Positions 54,909 through 64,000 of a DNA stretch of 64,000 nt are shown in pieces. The stretch's first letter is position 1; every line of letters starts with the position of its first letter. This DNA is from Peribacillus simplex. Lineage in GTDB: Bacteria > Bacillota > Bacilli > Bacillales > DSM-1321. Made by a program: the position numbers and the translations under genes. The notes under the pieces are model-generated. The model was not told where the DNA came from and made no database searches. It saw only the letters and a list, made by a program, of their open reading frames with translations. The stretch lies in the NCBI RefSeq assembly GCF_900156045.1, contig NZ_FTMX01000005.1, forward strand, positions 310,001-374,000. Reading direction: 5' to 3'.

Positions 54909-55736
54909 TTAATGTTTAATCCATTTATCATGGATCTCATCGTACTTGCCTGAATCTTTAAGTGACTTAAGGGCTTTATTCAACTCGTCAACAAAGTCAG
55001 TATTTCCTTTTTTCACGGCAATTCCATAAGGCTCTTCCGTAAATGTACCGCCAACAAGTTCATAACTTGGATCTTCATCCGCCATTCCATAAAGGATGGA
55101 ATCATCCGTGGTCAAGGCATCCCCTTGTCCGGATTTAAGTGCAGCGAACGCTTCGGAATAGTTTTCAAATTCAAGCACTTGTGCTTCAGGAGCCTTTTCA
55201 CGAATATTTATGGAAGAGGTAGAGCCCTTGACGGCCAATACCTTTTTCCCTTTTAAGCTATCAATTCCCTTAATATCGCTGCCCTTTTTGACTAACAAAG
55301 ATTGTCCGGCATCGAAGTAAACATCAGTGAAGTCAACTTCTTTTTTACGATCTTCCGTGATCGTCATGGTCGCTACAATCGCATCGATATCACCATTATT
55401 CAATAATGCCATCCTTGTCTTAGAAGTCACTTCTTTGAATTCAACTTTATTCTCATCACCAAGGATTTCTGCTGCAAGAGCTTTGGCAATATCAATATCA
55501 AAGCCTTCTACTTCTCCAGTACTAGGATTTTTCAGTCCGAATAGCCTTGTATCATTTTTCACCCCAAAAACGATCTTATCCTTTTCCTTCACTTGTGCGA
55601 GAACATCTTTTTCTTTGTCTTTACCTCCGCCCTCTTCAGCTTTGTCTGAATCATTCCCCCCGCCGCATCCAGCTAATAAGATGACAGCCAGTAATGATAG
55701 CAAAGATAATTTTAACCATTTCTTTTTCTTCAACAT
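54909..55736 (-). CDS. Amino acid ABC transporter substrate-binding lipoprotein (GlnH-like)
   Basis: 275 residues from ATG 55736. Signal peptide with lipobox LLAGC, lipidated Cys24, then a Gly/Asp/Lys-rich linker. SBP_bac_3 fold: DIDIAKALAAEILG, ITEDRKKEVDFTDVYFDAGQ, VKGSTSSINI. Binds polar amino acids, glutamine or glutamate being likeliest from operon type. Second gene of the operon. Confidence 0.92.
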   Translation of the reverse strand: MLKKKKWLKLSLLSLLAVILLAGCGGGNDSDKAEEGGGKDKEKDVLAQVKEKDKIVFGVKNDTRLFGLKNPSTGEVEGFDIDIAKALAAEILGDENKVEFKEVTSKTRMALLNNGDIDAIVATMTITEDRKKEVDFTDVYFDAGQSLLVKKGSDIKGIDSLKGKKVLAVKGSTSSINIREKAPEAQVLEFENYSEAFAALKSGQGDALTTDDSILYGMADEDPSYELVGGTFTEEPYGIAVKKGNTDFVDELNKALKSLKDSGKYDEIHDKWIKH

Positions 55737-55758
55737 GCAATTCACCCCTGTTTTTTAT

Positions 55759-56487
55759 TTAATGATTTAATATACGGCTAAGGAATAAACGAGCCCTCTC
55801 TTCACGAGGATTGGCGTAAAACTCAGCCGGTGATGCCTCTTCCAAGACCCTGCCTTCGTCCATGAATACGATTCGATCCGCTACTTCACGGGCAAATCCC
55901 ATTTCGTGCGTAACCACCACCATCGTCATTCCTTCATGGGCAAGGGCTTTCATCACATCCAGTACCTCGCCGATCATTTCTGGATCCAAGGCTGAGGTAG
56001 GTTCATCGAATAGCATGATTTCGGGCCCCATTGCCAAACCTCTGGCAATCGCTACCCGTTGTTGCTGTCCACCTGAAAGCTGGGAAGGAAATGAATTCGC
56101 TTTATCTCCAATCCCCACTTTGTCCAAATACTTTAGTGCAATCTTTTTCGCTTCCTCTTCGGATTGGCCTAAGACCTTCCTGGGGGCAAGCATGATATTC
56201 TCGAGCACGGTTTTATGAGGATACAAGTGAAAATGCTGGAAAACCATACCGATGTTCCGACGGAGTTTGTTTATGTCCGTTTTTTTATCCGCTACATTTG
56301 AACCATTTATGGAAAGGGAACCTTCCGAAATGGTCTCTAGACGATTAATGCATCGAAGCAGTGTACTTTTCCCTGATCCGGACGGTCCGATGACCACTAC
56401 CACTTCCCCCTTCTTGATTGTAAGATTAATTTCTTTCAATACATGGAAATCGCCATAAAACTTATTCACTCGGTCAAAAACTATCAT
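55759..56487 (-). CDS. Amino acid ABC transporter ATP-binding protein (GlnQ-like)
   Basis: 242 residues from ATG 56487 (AGGGGG six bases upstream). Walker A GPSGSGKS (34-41), signature LSGGQQQR, Walker [15 protein letters not shown], and the His-loop [10 protein letters not shown] region. First gene of the operon ATPase-binding protein-permease-permease. Confidence 0.95.
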   Translation of the reverse strand: MIVFDRVNKFYGDFHVLKEINLTIKKGEVVVVIGPSGSGKSTLLRCINRLETISEGSLSINGSNVADKKTDINKLRRNIGMVFQHFHLYPHKTVLENIMLAPRKVLGQSEEEAKKIALKYLDKVGIGDKANSFPSQLSGGQQQRVAIARGLAMGPEIMLFDEPTSALDPEMIGEVLDVMKALAHEGMTMVVVTHEMGFAREVADRIVFMDEGRVLEEASPAEFYANPREERARLFLSRILNH

Positions 56488-56930
56488 AATTAGCCCCCTG
56501 CCCATAATCATTCTTCCAAAACTGAAAATTTATAATAATCAGAATTATAAAAGCGTAATATAGCATACTCCTAACTCGAATCAAATTTTATGTATTATCC
56601 TTTCTTCCACTATTATTTCCCAATATTTCGAGAGTGATAGTAAAACGACCATTTTTATTGTTATTTTAAACTAGTAATTTAAATAATATATTCAATATTC
56701 ACACTTTTTATTATATAAAATCTTTCTTAAAATTACCATATAAACTTTAATTTGTTAAAAATGATATCATATTCCATGATATTATTGCTATATTTCATAA
56801 AACTGAACAAGTAATAACTGTTTCCTCCCAACCCATTCCCTCTTTTTGTAAAAAATCATTTATTTCCCGTAAGCACAACGAGCTTTTGTAAATCAGCACG
56901 AAAAAAAGACAGCAATTGCTGTCTTTTTCA
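56488..56930. other. 440-bp AT-rich region upstream of the transporter operon
   Basis: Holds the transporter promoter region (a TATAAT lies near 56543-56548 on the minus strand), a fragment resembling the end of the intergenic repeat at 56831-56850, and the terminator of the next gene. No gene or riboswitch seen. Confidence 0.6.
56903..56928 (-). terminator. Terminator after the 56.9-kb hypothetical gene
   Basis: AAAAAGACAGCA/TGCTGTCTTTTT with minimal loop, immediately past the stop. Confidence 0.85.
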
Positions 56931-57341
56931 TCATTCCTTTATCGCATCTTCAAATGGCGCTGAATATAAACCTCTTGGCGCCAGCATATCCGTATCCGAT
57001 TCACGGATTTCCCCACCGTGAGTATATGGACCTGCTGGAAAATAATCAAACATTTCACTTTCCTTATGTATGATCAAGAAATAATCGAATAAATCATCCA
57101 TAAGTTCCTGATGTTCATCTATTTTCATGATTTCGCCACATTCATCAATTTCAAAGTTTTCATTAATCGCATCTTGAAGTTCCTCGTTATTAGAATACGC
57201 GATATAAAAATCTACATCCCCGCACTCCATGCATAGCAAGAGCTTTTCTTCTAGTGCTTCTTCATAGGTTTTCAGAACGATTTCCTTTAAAATGGCATCA
57301 ATCTTCCCAGTATTAATCAGTTTAATTTTAGTCTGGAACAC
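56931..57341 (-). CDS. Conserved hypothetical protein
   Basis: 136 residues starting at GTG with GGAGGGG a few bases upstream. Acidic, with one CMECG cysteine pair near residue 37 and no membrane segment. I recognise no family. It stands alone, ends in its own terminator, and precedes the transporter operon in the same direction. Confidence 0.7.
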   Translation of the reverse strand: MFQTKIKLINTGKIDAILKEIVLKTYEEALEEKLLLCMECGDVDFYIAYSNNEELQDAINENFEIDECGEIMKIDEHQELMDDLFDYFLIIHKESEMFDYFPAGPYTHGGEIRESDTDMLAPRGLYSAPFEDAIKE

Positions 57342-57615
57342 AAAACCCCTCCAATCAAATACAGCATTTAAAAAAGTAAACGACAGTTAAACGAGCTCAC
57401 CCTTTAATATAAATGAATTATTAAAGATCTTTTCCCAATCAACATATAAATCCAAGTCCCTAAGTTCGTTTACTATCCGCTATGGGAACCTAGCCCAAAT
57501 TTTGATCATCAAGGGCAATACATGCAATCTGTCCGGATCCCGTTTTTTAATCAGCTAGGAATCCTCTGCTTCGTGCATATAATAAGTTTGCCCATATAAT
57601 TAGAATCATAATCTT

Positions 57616-58518
57616 CTATAATACAAAGAAAAAGATGATCGGAAGCGTAATCAGGCTTAATGATGTACTTATGAAAGTAGCACTTGATACGAATTCAGGC
57701 TCCGTATTGAATTGGAGCGCATACATCGTAGTGTTGGCCGCCGTTGGCATAGCAGCTACGATGATCATGATATGCCTGACCATGTCACCAACTGGTAAGG
57801 CAAGTGATAACAGGAAGGCAATGGCTGGTGAAACGGCAAGTTTAAGTAGCAGCGAAACTGATAGCTTTCGATAGGCAATCTTCTTCAGGGAAATGTTGGC
57901 CAGCTGCATTCCCAGTGTAATCATGATTGTTGGGATTGCTGCATTTGCAACAAGGTTAATAGCTTCCATAACCGAATTGCTTAAAGGTATGTTCACGAAC
58001 TGAAATACTGTACCCGCAATGGCTCCATAAACAATTGGCATCCGACATACTGCTTTAATCGCTGTTTGGACTCCGTTACCTTCCGGGCTGCCCTTTGCTG
58101 CGAAATAAATGCCTATCGTGCACATCACTAACTGCTGTCCTACCATAAGGATGATTGCATAATCGAGTCCTGCGGCTCCGAATAACAGGAAAATGACGGG
58201 TGTTCCGTAATTCCCGTTATTCATGAAAGCCGATGCCAATATCATGCCGCTTGTTTCAGTGACTGTATAATTGCGGAAAAAAGATATGATGTAGACTACC
58301 AGAATGAGAGATAGACAGAGTACTATCGTGAATAAGAATAGATAAAAATAATTAATCGTAAATTCTGCGGAATAAAAAGTTCGAAATACAAGAAAAGGTG
58401 ACATTAAATATAATGCCATCGTGGAAATCGATTTTGTATCAAGCTTAAACTTTTTCTGACCGATGAAACCTAAAACAAATATACCGAATATCGGTAAAAG
58501 AACTCCCAAAAACCCCAT
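57616..58518 (-). CDS. AEC family transporter (auxin efflux carrier-like)
   Basis: 300 residues from ATG 58518, with GAAGGTG upstream. About ten membrane helices; GVLLPIFGIFVLGFIGQKKF at the start and ASAFMNNGNYGTPVIFLLFG plus AAMPTAANTTMYALQF are family blocks. Exports malate or related organic acids in some bacteria; substrate here unknown. About 270 bp of gene-free DNA follow it. Confidence 0.9.
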   Translation of the reverse strand: MGFLGVLLPIFGIFVLGFIGQKKFKLDTKSISTMALYLMSPFLVFRTFYSAEFTINYFYLFLFTIVLCLSLILVVYIISFFRNYTVTETSGMILASAFMNNGNYGTPVIFLLFGAAGLDYAIILMVGQQLVMCTIGIYFAAKGSPEGNGVQTAIKAVCRMPIVYGAIAGTVFQFVNIPLSNSVMEAINLVANAAIPTIMITLGMQLANISLKKIAYRKLSVSLLLKLAVSPAIAFLLSLALPVGDMVRHIMIIVAAMPTAANTTMYALQFNTEPEFVSSATFISTSLSLITLPIIFFFVL

Positions 58519-58700
58519 GCATATCACCTTCATAATTCTAATGATTTTCTTCTAACAATATCAGTTTTATAATTATTTGTAAAAATTCTTTTAAACCACT
58601 TTTGATTGCACGTCATATATTCTAACGAAAAATGAATTTTCTCTATTTCCAGAAAACAATACTCCATTTCCCAATGCATATGGTATATTGTGTATTATAT

Positions 58701-58718
58701 TTACGTTAATAAACGTAA
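58701..58718. promoter_or_regulatory. Operator-like palindrome before the deaminase operon
   Basis: TTACGTT-AATA-AACGTAA, perfect 7-bp arms, 45 bp upstream of the guanine deaminase start. It does not fit the PurR box and its regulator is unknown. Confidence 0.5.
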
Positions 58719-58762
58719 CATTAACACTTTTTGGTTATTAATATATGAAGGGGTGTTTTTTA

Positions 58763-59230
58763 GTGGATGTAAAATTCATGGAGATGGCTGTTCGGCTTGC
58801 ATATGAAAATGTTGTGGCAAAGAACGGGGGACCTTTTGGTGCTATAATCGTTAAAGATGGCAAAGTCGTAGGCAGAGGATGTAATAATGTAACAACGGCC
58901 AACGATCCTACAGCACACGCCGAAGTGCAGGCGATTCGTGATGCATGCAGGAATCTCGACAGCTTCCAGCTTACAGATTGTGAAATTTACACTAGCTGCG
59001 AACCTTGCCCCATGTGCATCGGTGCTATTTATTGGGCACGTCCAAAAGCCATTTATTACGCATGTACTAAAGAAGATGCTGCATTTATTGGCTTTGATGA
59101 TCACTTTATATACCAGGAACTTGCCCTGCCAATGGAAAAACGCACGATAAAAATGGAACAACTGACTTTTAATGACCACGAATTACCATTCCGAACATGG
59201 GAAACCATTACTGAAAAAGTGAAATATTAA
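58763..59230 (+). CDS. guaD: Guanine deaminase (nucleoside deaminase family)
   Basis: 155 residues from GTG 58763 with AAGGGG nine bases upstream, giving the family-like start MDVKFMEMAVRLAYENV. Zinc site HAE (His52, Glu54) and PCPMC (Cys82, Cys85). Small cytidine-deaminase-fold guanine deaminases convert guanine to xanthine. It lies 32 bp before an adenine deaminase, so the pair probably salvages purine bases. Confidence 0.9.
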   Translation: MDVKFMEMAVRLAYENVVAKNGGPFGAIIVKDGKVVGRGCNNVTTANDPTAHAEVQAIRDACRNLDSFQLTDCEIYTSCEPCPMCIGAIYWARPKAIYYACTKEDAAFIGFDDHFIYQELALPMEKRTIKMEQLTFNDHELPFRTWETITEKVKY

Positions 59231-59262
59231 CCGGTTATATTTTTGCCAAAGGGGTTACGCAT

Positions 59263-61020
59263 ATGAAAAAAAACTTGCTTAAAAGGAGAATAGACGTTGC
59301 AGCTGGGAGAACACCTGCGGATTGCGTCATTAAGAACGGGCAAATCATTGATGTTTTCAATGGTGATATCTATACAGGCGACATTGCTATCGTCGATGGT
59401 TTTTTTGCTGGAATCGGGTGTTATGAGGGTATTTCAGAAATCGATGCAGCAGGAAAATTCGTATGCCCTGCATTCATTGATGGCCATGTCCATATTGAAT
59501 CTTCGATGGTAAGGCCATCGGAACTCGCTAAAATCCTCCTTTTACATGGTGTGACCAGCATCATTGCAGACCCACATGAAATTGCCAATGTTTCTGGCAA
59601 AATGGGCATGAAATATATGATTGATCAATCCGATCAACTTCCTTTTGACTTTTACTTCATGATGCCTTCTTGTGTACCTGCTACGGAGTTTGAACATTCT
59701 GGTGCTGTCTTGAAAAGTGAAGATTTAATTCCGTTTTATCAAAACCCGAGAGTGCTCGGTTTAGCCGAAGTCATGAATTTCCCAGCCGTTTCACATACGG
59801 AGGAAGATATGCTGCAAAAAATATACGATGCTAATAGACTAGGCAAAAGCATCGATGGCCATGCGGCAGGATTATCCGAACAACAGCTCGATGTTTATAT
59901 GTGCGCAGGCATTAAAACGGATCATGAATGCACTACAGCGGAAGAAGCAAAAGAAAGACTGCGTAAAGGAATGTATCTTATGATCAGGGAAGGCACTGTT
60001 GCCAAAGACTTAAAAAACCTGATTCCAGTAATTAATGAGAAGAACTCCCGCCGTTGTCTATTCGTCACCGATGACCGGCACCTTGACGATATTGTATCTG
60101 AGGGTAGTATCGATCACAACGTTCGACTTTCCATAAAAACAGGTGTCCCGCCAATTACCGCCATTCAAATGGCGACCATTAATGCAGCAGAATGTTTTGG
60201 TTTAAAGGAAACTGGTGCCATAGCACCTGGATACAAGGCAGACTTCCTTATATTGGATGAACTTGATTCAGTCATCATCCACTCGGTCTTTAAAGAGGGA
60301 AAGCTTATCGTTCAAAATAATCGTTTACTTAACTTTCCACCTGAAAAGGAACAGGTCATTGACGACGGGTTGAAGCACTCCGTTCAATTTCATGAAATTA
60401 CGGAAGGTGATTTGGCGATACATTTTAAAAATAAGTTCGCAAATATTATTGAGATAACTCCAAACAGCTTGATTACAAAGCATTCGATTGAACCGGTTAC
60501 ACTTAATCAGGATGGGCTATTCCGGTTCTCCGAACATGTTGATCATATAAAACTAGCTGTAATTGAACGGCATCACATGACCAAACAAGTAGGACTAGGA
60601 ATCGTCAAAGGGCTCGGCTTGAATTCAGGCGCAATTGCCACGACAGTAGCCCATGATTCACATAATTTGATCATTGCCGGGACTAATGATCTAGATATGC
60701 TTATGGCAGCAAACGAAATCAAAAAAATGCAGGGTGGATTGGCCGTAATCCAAAATGGGGAAATACTCGCTTCCCTTCCCCTTCCGATAGCTGGATTGAT
60801 GAGCGAGTGGAATTATATGGATGTAGTCCGTTCATTGAAAAAAATCGATGGAGCCCTATTGAAACTGGGTGCAAACAGGCATTTCAACCCTTTCCTTACA
60901 CTTGCATTCTTGGCGTTACCTGTCATCCCTGAAATTAAACTGACGGATCAGGGTTTATTTTCAGTTTCTGAGTTTAGGCATATTCCTATCGAAGCATCAA
61001 AGCCAGTCGATAAACTTTGA
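59263..61020 (+). CDS. ade: Adenine deaminase
   Basis: 585 residues, amidohydrolase fold. FIDGHVHIESSMV (first metal site), IADPHEIANVSG, DDRHLDDIVSEGSID and VAHDSHNLIIAGTND are the Ade-family blocks. It deaminates adenine to hypoxanthine. AAAGGGG lies upstream, and the gene is probably cotranscribed with guaD. Confidence 0.95.
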   Translation: MKKNLLKRRIDVAAGRTPADCVIKNGQIIDVFNGDIYTGDIAIVDGFFAGIGCYEGISEIDAAGKFVCPAFIDGHVHIESSMVRPSELAKILLLHGVTSIIADPHEIANVSGKMGMKYMIDQSDQLPFDFYFMMPSCVPATEFEHSGAVLKSEDLIPFYQNPRVLGLAEVMNFPAVSHTEEDMLQKIYDANRLGKSIDGHAAGLSEQQLDVYMCAGIKTDHECTTAEEAKERLRKGMYLMIREGTVAKDLKNLIPVINEKNSRRCLFVTDDRHLDDIVSEGSIDHNVRLSIKTGVPPITAIQMATINAAECFGLKETGAIAPGYKADFLILDELDSVIIHSVFKEGKLIVQNNRLLNFPPEKEQVIDDGLKHSVQFHEITEGDLAIHFKNKFANIIEITPNSLITKHSIEPVTLNQDGLFRFSEHVDHIKLAVIERHHMTKQVGLGIVKGLGLNSGAIATTVAHDSHNLIIAGTNDLDMLMAANEIKKMQGGLAVIQNGEILASLPLPIAGLMSEWNYMDVVRSLKKIDGALLKLGANRHFNPFLTLAFLALPVIPEIKLTDQGLFSVSEFRHIPIEASKPVDKL

Positions 61021-61042
61021 CCCCCTAGTCGGGGGTTTTTTT
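61019..61042 (+). terminator. Terminator after the adenine deaminase gene
   Basis: CCCCC/GGGGG stem with a 5-nt loop followed by seven T. Confidence 0.85.
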
Positions 61043-61167
61043 CTACTCACCCCAGTAATTTCTATATGAATCAGGTTCCAACTCGACTTAAACCGGGAAA
61101 AGGATATAATGGGTATCATCTATGATAAAATAAAATTAAACACAAATCTTTCTTGGAGGAGATAAAT

Positions 61168-62226
61168 ATGGCAAAACATGATCATCAAACCCTAATTGGA
61201 TACATAGGCACTTACACGAAAGGAAACAGCAAAGGTATTTACCGCTTCACTTTAGATACAGCAGAAGAAAAACTCAGTACACCGGTTCTTGCAGCAGAAT
61301 TAACCGATCCGACTTATGTCGCCATCAGCCAGGACAAAAAGAATCTCTACGCCATTTTGAAAGAAGCGGGCAGCGGTGGAGTTTCAGCCTATGCGATCAA
61401 TGAAGAATCAGGTGAGCTTACCTTATTGGGCAAACAACTGACACCAAATGGCTCTTCCTGCCATATAAGTGTCGACAGCAAGAAACAGGTCTTGGTCACT
61501 TCCAGTTATGGAGAAGGCGTGATTGAAACTTATCCGCTTCATGACGATGCGACCCCTTTGCCCGTATCATCCACTGTTCAGCATGAGGGTCAAGGACCGA
61601 ACGAAGAACGTCAGGAAAAAGCCCACACTCACTTCGCCGGGTTCACACCGGATGAAAGGTTCATTGCTGTAGTAGACCTCGGAATGGATAAAGTAATAAC
61701 CTATAAAATAGATAATGGGGTTTTGGAAGAAGTAAACAGCTTATCTGTTGCCCCCGGCAGCGGACCACGGCACTTGACCTTCCACCCAAACGGAAAATTT
61801 GCTTATGTTATGGCAGAACTTGTACCAGAAGTCATTGTTTTGAGCTTCGATAGTCAAACAGGAAGCTTTTCTGAATTACAAACGGTTCGATCCGTCCCGG
61901 AAGATTTCAAGGAAAATAACCAAGGAAGCGCCATTCATATTTCTGATGACGGGCAATTCATATATGCTGCAAACCGCGGACATGATAGTATTGCCGTATA
62001 TCAAATCAATCAAGAAACAGGCAAACTGGCATTCGTGGAACTGGTTTCTACTGAAGGACATTGGCCACGTGATTTTTCATTGGATCCTAGCGGAAAATTC
62101 CTGATCGCTTCTAATGAACAATCAGGGAACCTGACCCTATATGCCCGAAATGGACATGACGGAAAGTTAACATTACTGCAAAAAGATGTTCAAGTACCCT
62201 TCCCTGTTTGCGTAAAATTCTTATAA
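61168..62226 (+). CDS. Lactonase family protein (6-phosphogluconolactonase-type beta-propeller)
   Basis: 352 residues from ATG 61168; GGAGGAG sits seven bases upstream, whereas an earlier in-frame TTG includes that site. Seven-bladed propeller of the YkgB/Pgl type: IGTYTKGNSKGIY, SCHISVDSKKQVLVTSSYGEG, GSGPRHLTFHPNGKFAYV, GQFIYAANRGHDSI, HWPRDFSLDPSGKFL. Bacillus relatives hydrolyse 6-phosphogluconolactone in the pentose phosphate pathway; not proven here. Confidence 0.87.
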   Translation: MAKHDHQTLIGYIGTYTKGNSKGIYRFTLDTAEEKLSTPVLAAELTDPTYVAISQDKKNLYAILKEAGSGGVSAYAINEESGELTLLGKQLTPNGSSCHISVDSKKQVLVTSSYGEGVIETYPLHDDATPLPVSSTVQHEGQGPNEERQEKAHTHFAGFTPDERFIAVVDLGMDKVITYKIDNGVLEEVNSLSVAPGSGPRHLTFHPNGKFAYVMAELVPEVIVLSFDSQTGSFSELQTVRSVPEDFKENNQGSAIHISDDGQFIYAANRGHDSIAVYQINQETGKLAFVELVSTEGHWPRDFSLDPSGKFLIASNEQSGNLTLYARNGHDGKLTLLQKDVQVPFPVCVKFL

Positions 62227-62234
62227 TCGATAAT

Positions 62235-62276
62235 AAAAAAGGATTGAAGCTTGTATCACAGCTTCAATCCTTTTTT
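62235..62276. terminator. Bidirectional terminator between lactonase and nuclease genes
   Basis: AAAAAAGGATTGAAGCT/AGCTTCAATCCTTTTTT, 17 bp perfect, 8-nt loop, between converging genes. Confidence 0.92.
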
Positions 62277-62287
62277 ATTATCCTTCT

Positions 62288-63085
62288 TTAATTCCATTTC
62301 TCCGCCATTTCGGGAAAATCTATATATGGATTACGATTACCCTGCATTTCATGTATAGCCTGGTTTCTATGTTTTTCATAAGTGCTGACCGGAAAAAGCC
62401 GATGCCATTCCAAAAGCAGCTCCAGGTCAATATTGCCGCAATCGATGATTCCCTCATATCTGAGTAAAAAGTATAGAGTAGCCCTCGCCACGATGCCTTT
62501 TCCGTATTCAGGTTCGAATTTATCCTCCTCTGATTTCCCGCAACCCGCTTTTATACCGGCAGCTGATTTTTCAGGGATATAATCCTTAAAATCATGGTAT
62601 GGATAGTTACTCCGGCTACTGTTACATGTTGGTTCACAGGCGAACAGATGATGTAAATCCCCCCTCATCGGTTCTTTTTTATCGAACCATGATTGAGGTA
62701 CGACATGCTCACAATTAACGAGAATGTCCTCCGTATTTGTTGATTCAATACCTCTTGACACCACTTCCAGTATACGGATATCTTCCTCAATTACTCGTAC
62801 AGGGTCCATCCCTTTACCTGAATACAGGCTTTTCAACTGGCCATTTTCCTGTAAATCCACCCAAGGGTAAACATGACGATGTGGTGAGTAGTTCAGCTGG
62901 TTTTTATGGGTTGCCACAAGTAGGTCCTTCAATCCTTCCCGGTCCAATGGACCATCTTTATAGTATGCCAGCTTAAGTTCCTGATCCTTGGTTTCATCAT
63001 AGTATTCGCGGTTTTCATTGAAGTTCACAAGTGCAGCCATTGCCATTTCCCGTTCTTTTTCAAGTACTTCAAAACTATATTTCAT
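62288..63085 (-). CDS. Endonuclease I family nuclease
   Basis: 265 residues. Betabeta-alpha-metal core: CEHVVPQSWF (active-site His) and DLHHLFACEPTCNSSRSNYPY, as in Bsn/EndoI nucleases. No signal peptide is visible, unlike secreted B. subtilis Bsn, so it may act inside the cell or have another export route. GGGGGGATGAGTGG precedes the ATG. Confidence 0.85.
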   Translation of the reverse strand: MKYSFEVLEKEREMAMAALVNFNENREYYDETKDQELKLAYYKDGPLDREGLKDLLVATHKNQLNYSPHRHVYPWVDLQENGQLKSLYSGKGMDPVRVIEEDIRILEVVSRGIESTNTEDILVNCEHVVPQSWFDKKEPMRGDLHHLFACEPTCNSSRSNYPYHDFKDYIPEKSAAGIKAGCGKSEEDKFEPEYGKGIVARATLYFLLRYEGIIDCGNIDLELLLEWHRLFPVSTYEKHRNQAIHEMQGNRNPYIDFPEMAEKWN

Positions 63086-63177
63086 CCACTCATCCCCCCG
63101 CTTCTATTAAAACCTATCTTTTCCATAATTTAAGTTTAATAGAAATCATTTGAGAAAAAAAGGTGCTTTAGAAGGGT

Positions 63178-63792
63178 CTAACGAAGAATTTCAATAAAAT
63201 GGGTAAGGATTTTCGCCGTCATTCCCCAGATTACCCGTTCATTATATATGTAAAAATATTCTTCCATCTGTTTTGGCTGCCATTTATAATTCTCCCCGCC
63301 AACTACTAAATCATGAGGGAAGTTGTCATGCGGTTCCACCTTATATTTGACATGATAAATCTCTGGCGGTTTTTCCATGAAAAAGGATAGTGGGACCGTA
63401 AAAACGGTTTCTACCTCAGCTGGATTAGGTATTATCCGTTGATGGTTACGAACAAATCCTGCATATGGATAGACAATCATCCCAAATGGAGATACCAAAT
63501 AATCGATCGGAAAGACATTTTCGATATCTTCTTTTCTCAAATTAAGTTCCTCATATGTTTCCCTTAGGGCAGCCGCCTGTTCATCATGGTCCAGCTTGTC
63601 TATTTTCCCGCCCGGAAAACATATATCCCCCGGCTGCCTTCTCAGTTTGTGTGAACGCTCTTCGAAAAGAACATGAATTCCATCTTCTTTCTCTATAAGC
63701 GGTACCAATACAGCATACTTTGAAAAATTCCCACTCCCTAAAATTTCAGGGATATGTAATGTCAGTTTTTTTGTTATATCTTCATTATTCAT
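63178..63792 (-). CDS. NUDIX family CoA pyrophosphatase
   Basis: 204 residues from ATG 63792, which has GAGGTG six bases upstream; a GTG 14 codons earlier overlaps its own AAGGAG and is unlikely. The Nudix box is GGKIDKLDHDEQAAALRETYEEL, preceded by RSHKLRRQPGDICFPGG, the UPF0035/CoA-specific extension. It hydrolyses CoA to 3',5'-ADP and phosphopantetheine. Confidence 0.9.
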   Translation of the reverse strand: MNNEDITKKLTLHIPEILGSGNFSKYAVLVPLIEKEDGIHVLFEERSHKLRRQPGDICFPGGKIDKLDHDEQAAALRETYEELNLRKEDIENVFPIDYLVSPFGMIVYPYAGFVRNHQRIIPNPAEVETVFTVPLSFFMEKPPEIYHVKYKVEPHDNFPHDLVVGGENYKWQPKQMEEYFYIYNERVIWGMTAKILTHFIEILR

Positions 63793-63952
63793 GTCCCTCA
63801 CCTCTTCTGCCTGATAGTATTGATTTTCTGCCACTCCTTATCATTCCATTTTCGAACATCCGCTATAACTAAGCAAGGAAAACGATTCCAAAATGTCCCC
63901 TAAGTTCGCAATATAATTCTTTTCCGCTTATTCTTCCTAAATCATTGCCAAA

Positions 63953-63980
63953 AGCACCGTTCAAATTTCTGAACGGTGCT
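63953..63980 (-). terminator. Terminator of a gene beyond the right edge
   Basis: AGCACCGTTCA/TGAACGGTGCT perfect stem with 6-nt loop. The genes it serves lie outside the window. Confidence 0.6.
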
Positions 63981-64000
63981 AAAATTAAATGCAGCAGTCT

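Noticed and set aside
55327-55770. 147-codon plus-strand frame opposite the binding-protein gene
   Set aside because: It lies antisense to a well-supported lipoprotein gene and is Ser/Phe-rich, as expected for the complement of a coding sequence.
58760-59179. 139-codon minus-strand frame opposite guanine deaminase
   Set aside because: Fully antisense to a gene with clear zinc motifs; no ribosome site.
1-64000. tRNA, rRNA, prophage or intact insertion sequence
   Set aside because: No such sequence was recognised on either strand.

Overview
The window reads as an ordinary chromosomal segment of a low-GC, endospore-forming Bacillaceae bacterium. The gene content, with an alpha/beta-type small acid-soluble spore protein, a divergent PdxR/PdxST locus, an S-box-controlled sulfate assimilation operon and a glgBCDA cluster, fits Bacillus sensu lato, and the overall flavour is Peribacillus (B. 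simplex group). That genus assignment is an inference from recognising the families, not from a database search. No rRNA, tRNA, CRISPR array, prophage or intact insertion sequence was seen.

Layout. 0-6.5 kb: a BlaI-type repressor with the start of an M56 sensor peptidase running off the left edge, then small housekeeping or unknown genes, a UPF0316 membrane protein, an acidic protein coupled to a broken-looking HNH gene, exoA and a cardiolipin synthase. 6.5-13.6 kb: glycogen synthesis (glgB-glgC-glgD-glgA, no glgP) preceded by a GH15-like hydrolase with a catabolite-repression-like site. 13.8-15.5 kb: azlCD and a mismatch DNA glycosylase. 15.5-16.6 kb: a gene-free stretch with a GC-rich Bacillaceae repeat and possible decayed coding sequence. 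16.6-24.9 kb: sulfur assimilation, with a promoter, SAM-I riboswitch and terminator followed by yezD-cysH-sat-cysC-sulfite reductase-DUF3906-sumT-sirB-sirC and a TauE/SafE transporter. This takes sulfate through APS and PAPS to sulfide and supplies the siroheme needed by the reductase; no sulfate permease gene is present.

25-34.7 kb: an FMN reductase, a TetR regulator, an SDR enzyme with a clear promoter/operator, pyridoxal phosphate synthesis (pdxST) divergent from pdxR, a pabB-pabC fusion for p-aminobenzoate, and two tandem luciferase-like monooxygenases. 35-46 kb: a superfamily 1 helicase, pepF, an azoreductase, YqcI/YcgG, a spore protein, an iron-dependent alcohol dehydrogenase, an R2-like ligand-binding oxidase divergent from a LuxR-type regulator, and ilvE. 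46-53 kb: an OFA-family transporter with an 18-bp tandem repeat at its promoter, an AI-2E family exporter, YueI, an L,D-transpeptidase, two very small genes, a nucleoside deoxyribosyltransferase-like protein, an orphan HicB-like protein and DUF4190. 53.5-56.5 kb: a polar amino acid ABC transporter. 57-64 kb: an AEC transporter, guanine and adenine deaminases, a lactonase, an endonuclease I-type nuclease and a CoA pyrophosphatase.

Most genes are on the minus strand and most transcription units end in clear stem-loop terminators. The points most worth a second look are the HNH gene whose only plausible start is one frame off, the 42-residue protein with a duplicated DIDQLL motif, the R2lox/LuxR pair, the nested intergenic repeats near 49.5 and 53.3 kb, the paired operator-like repeats before the OFA transporter, and a helicase whose C-terminus looks like a phospholipase D fold without its catalytic motif. 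I did not find a clearly new multi-gene system.
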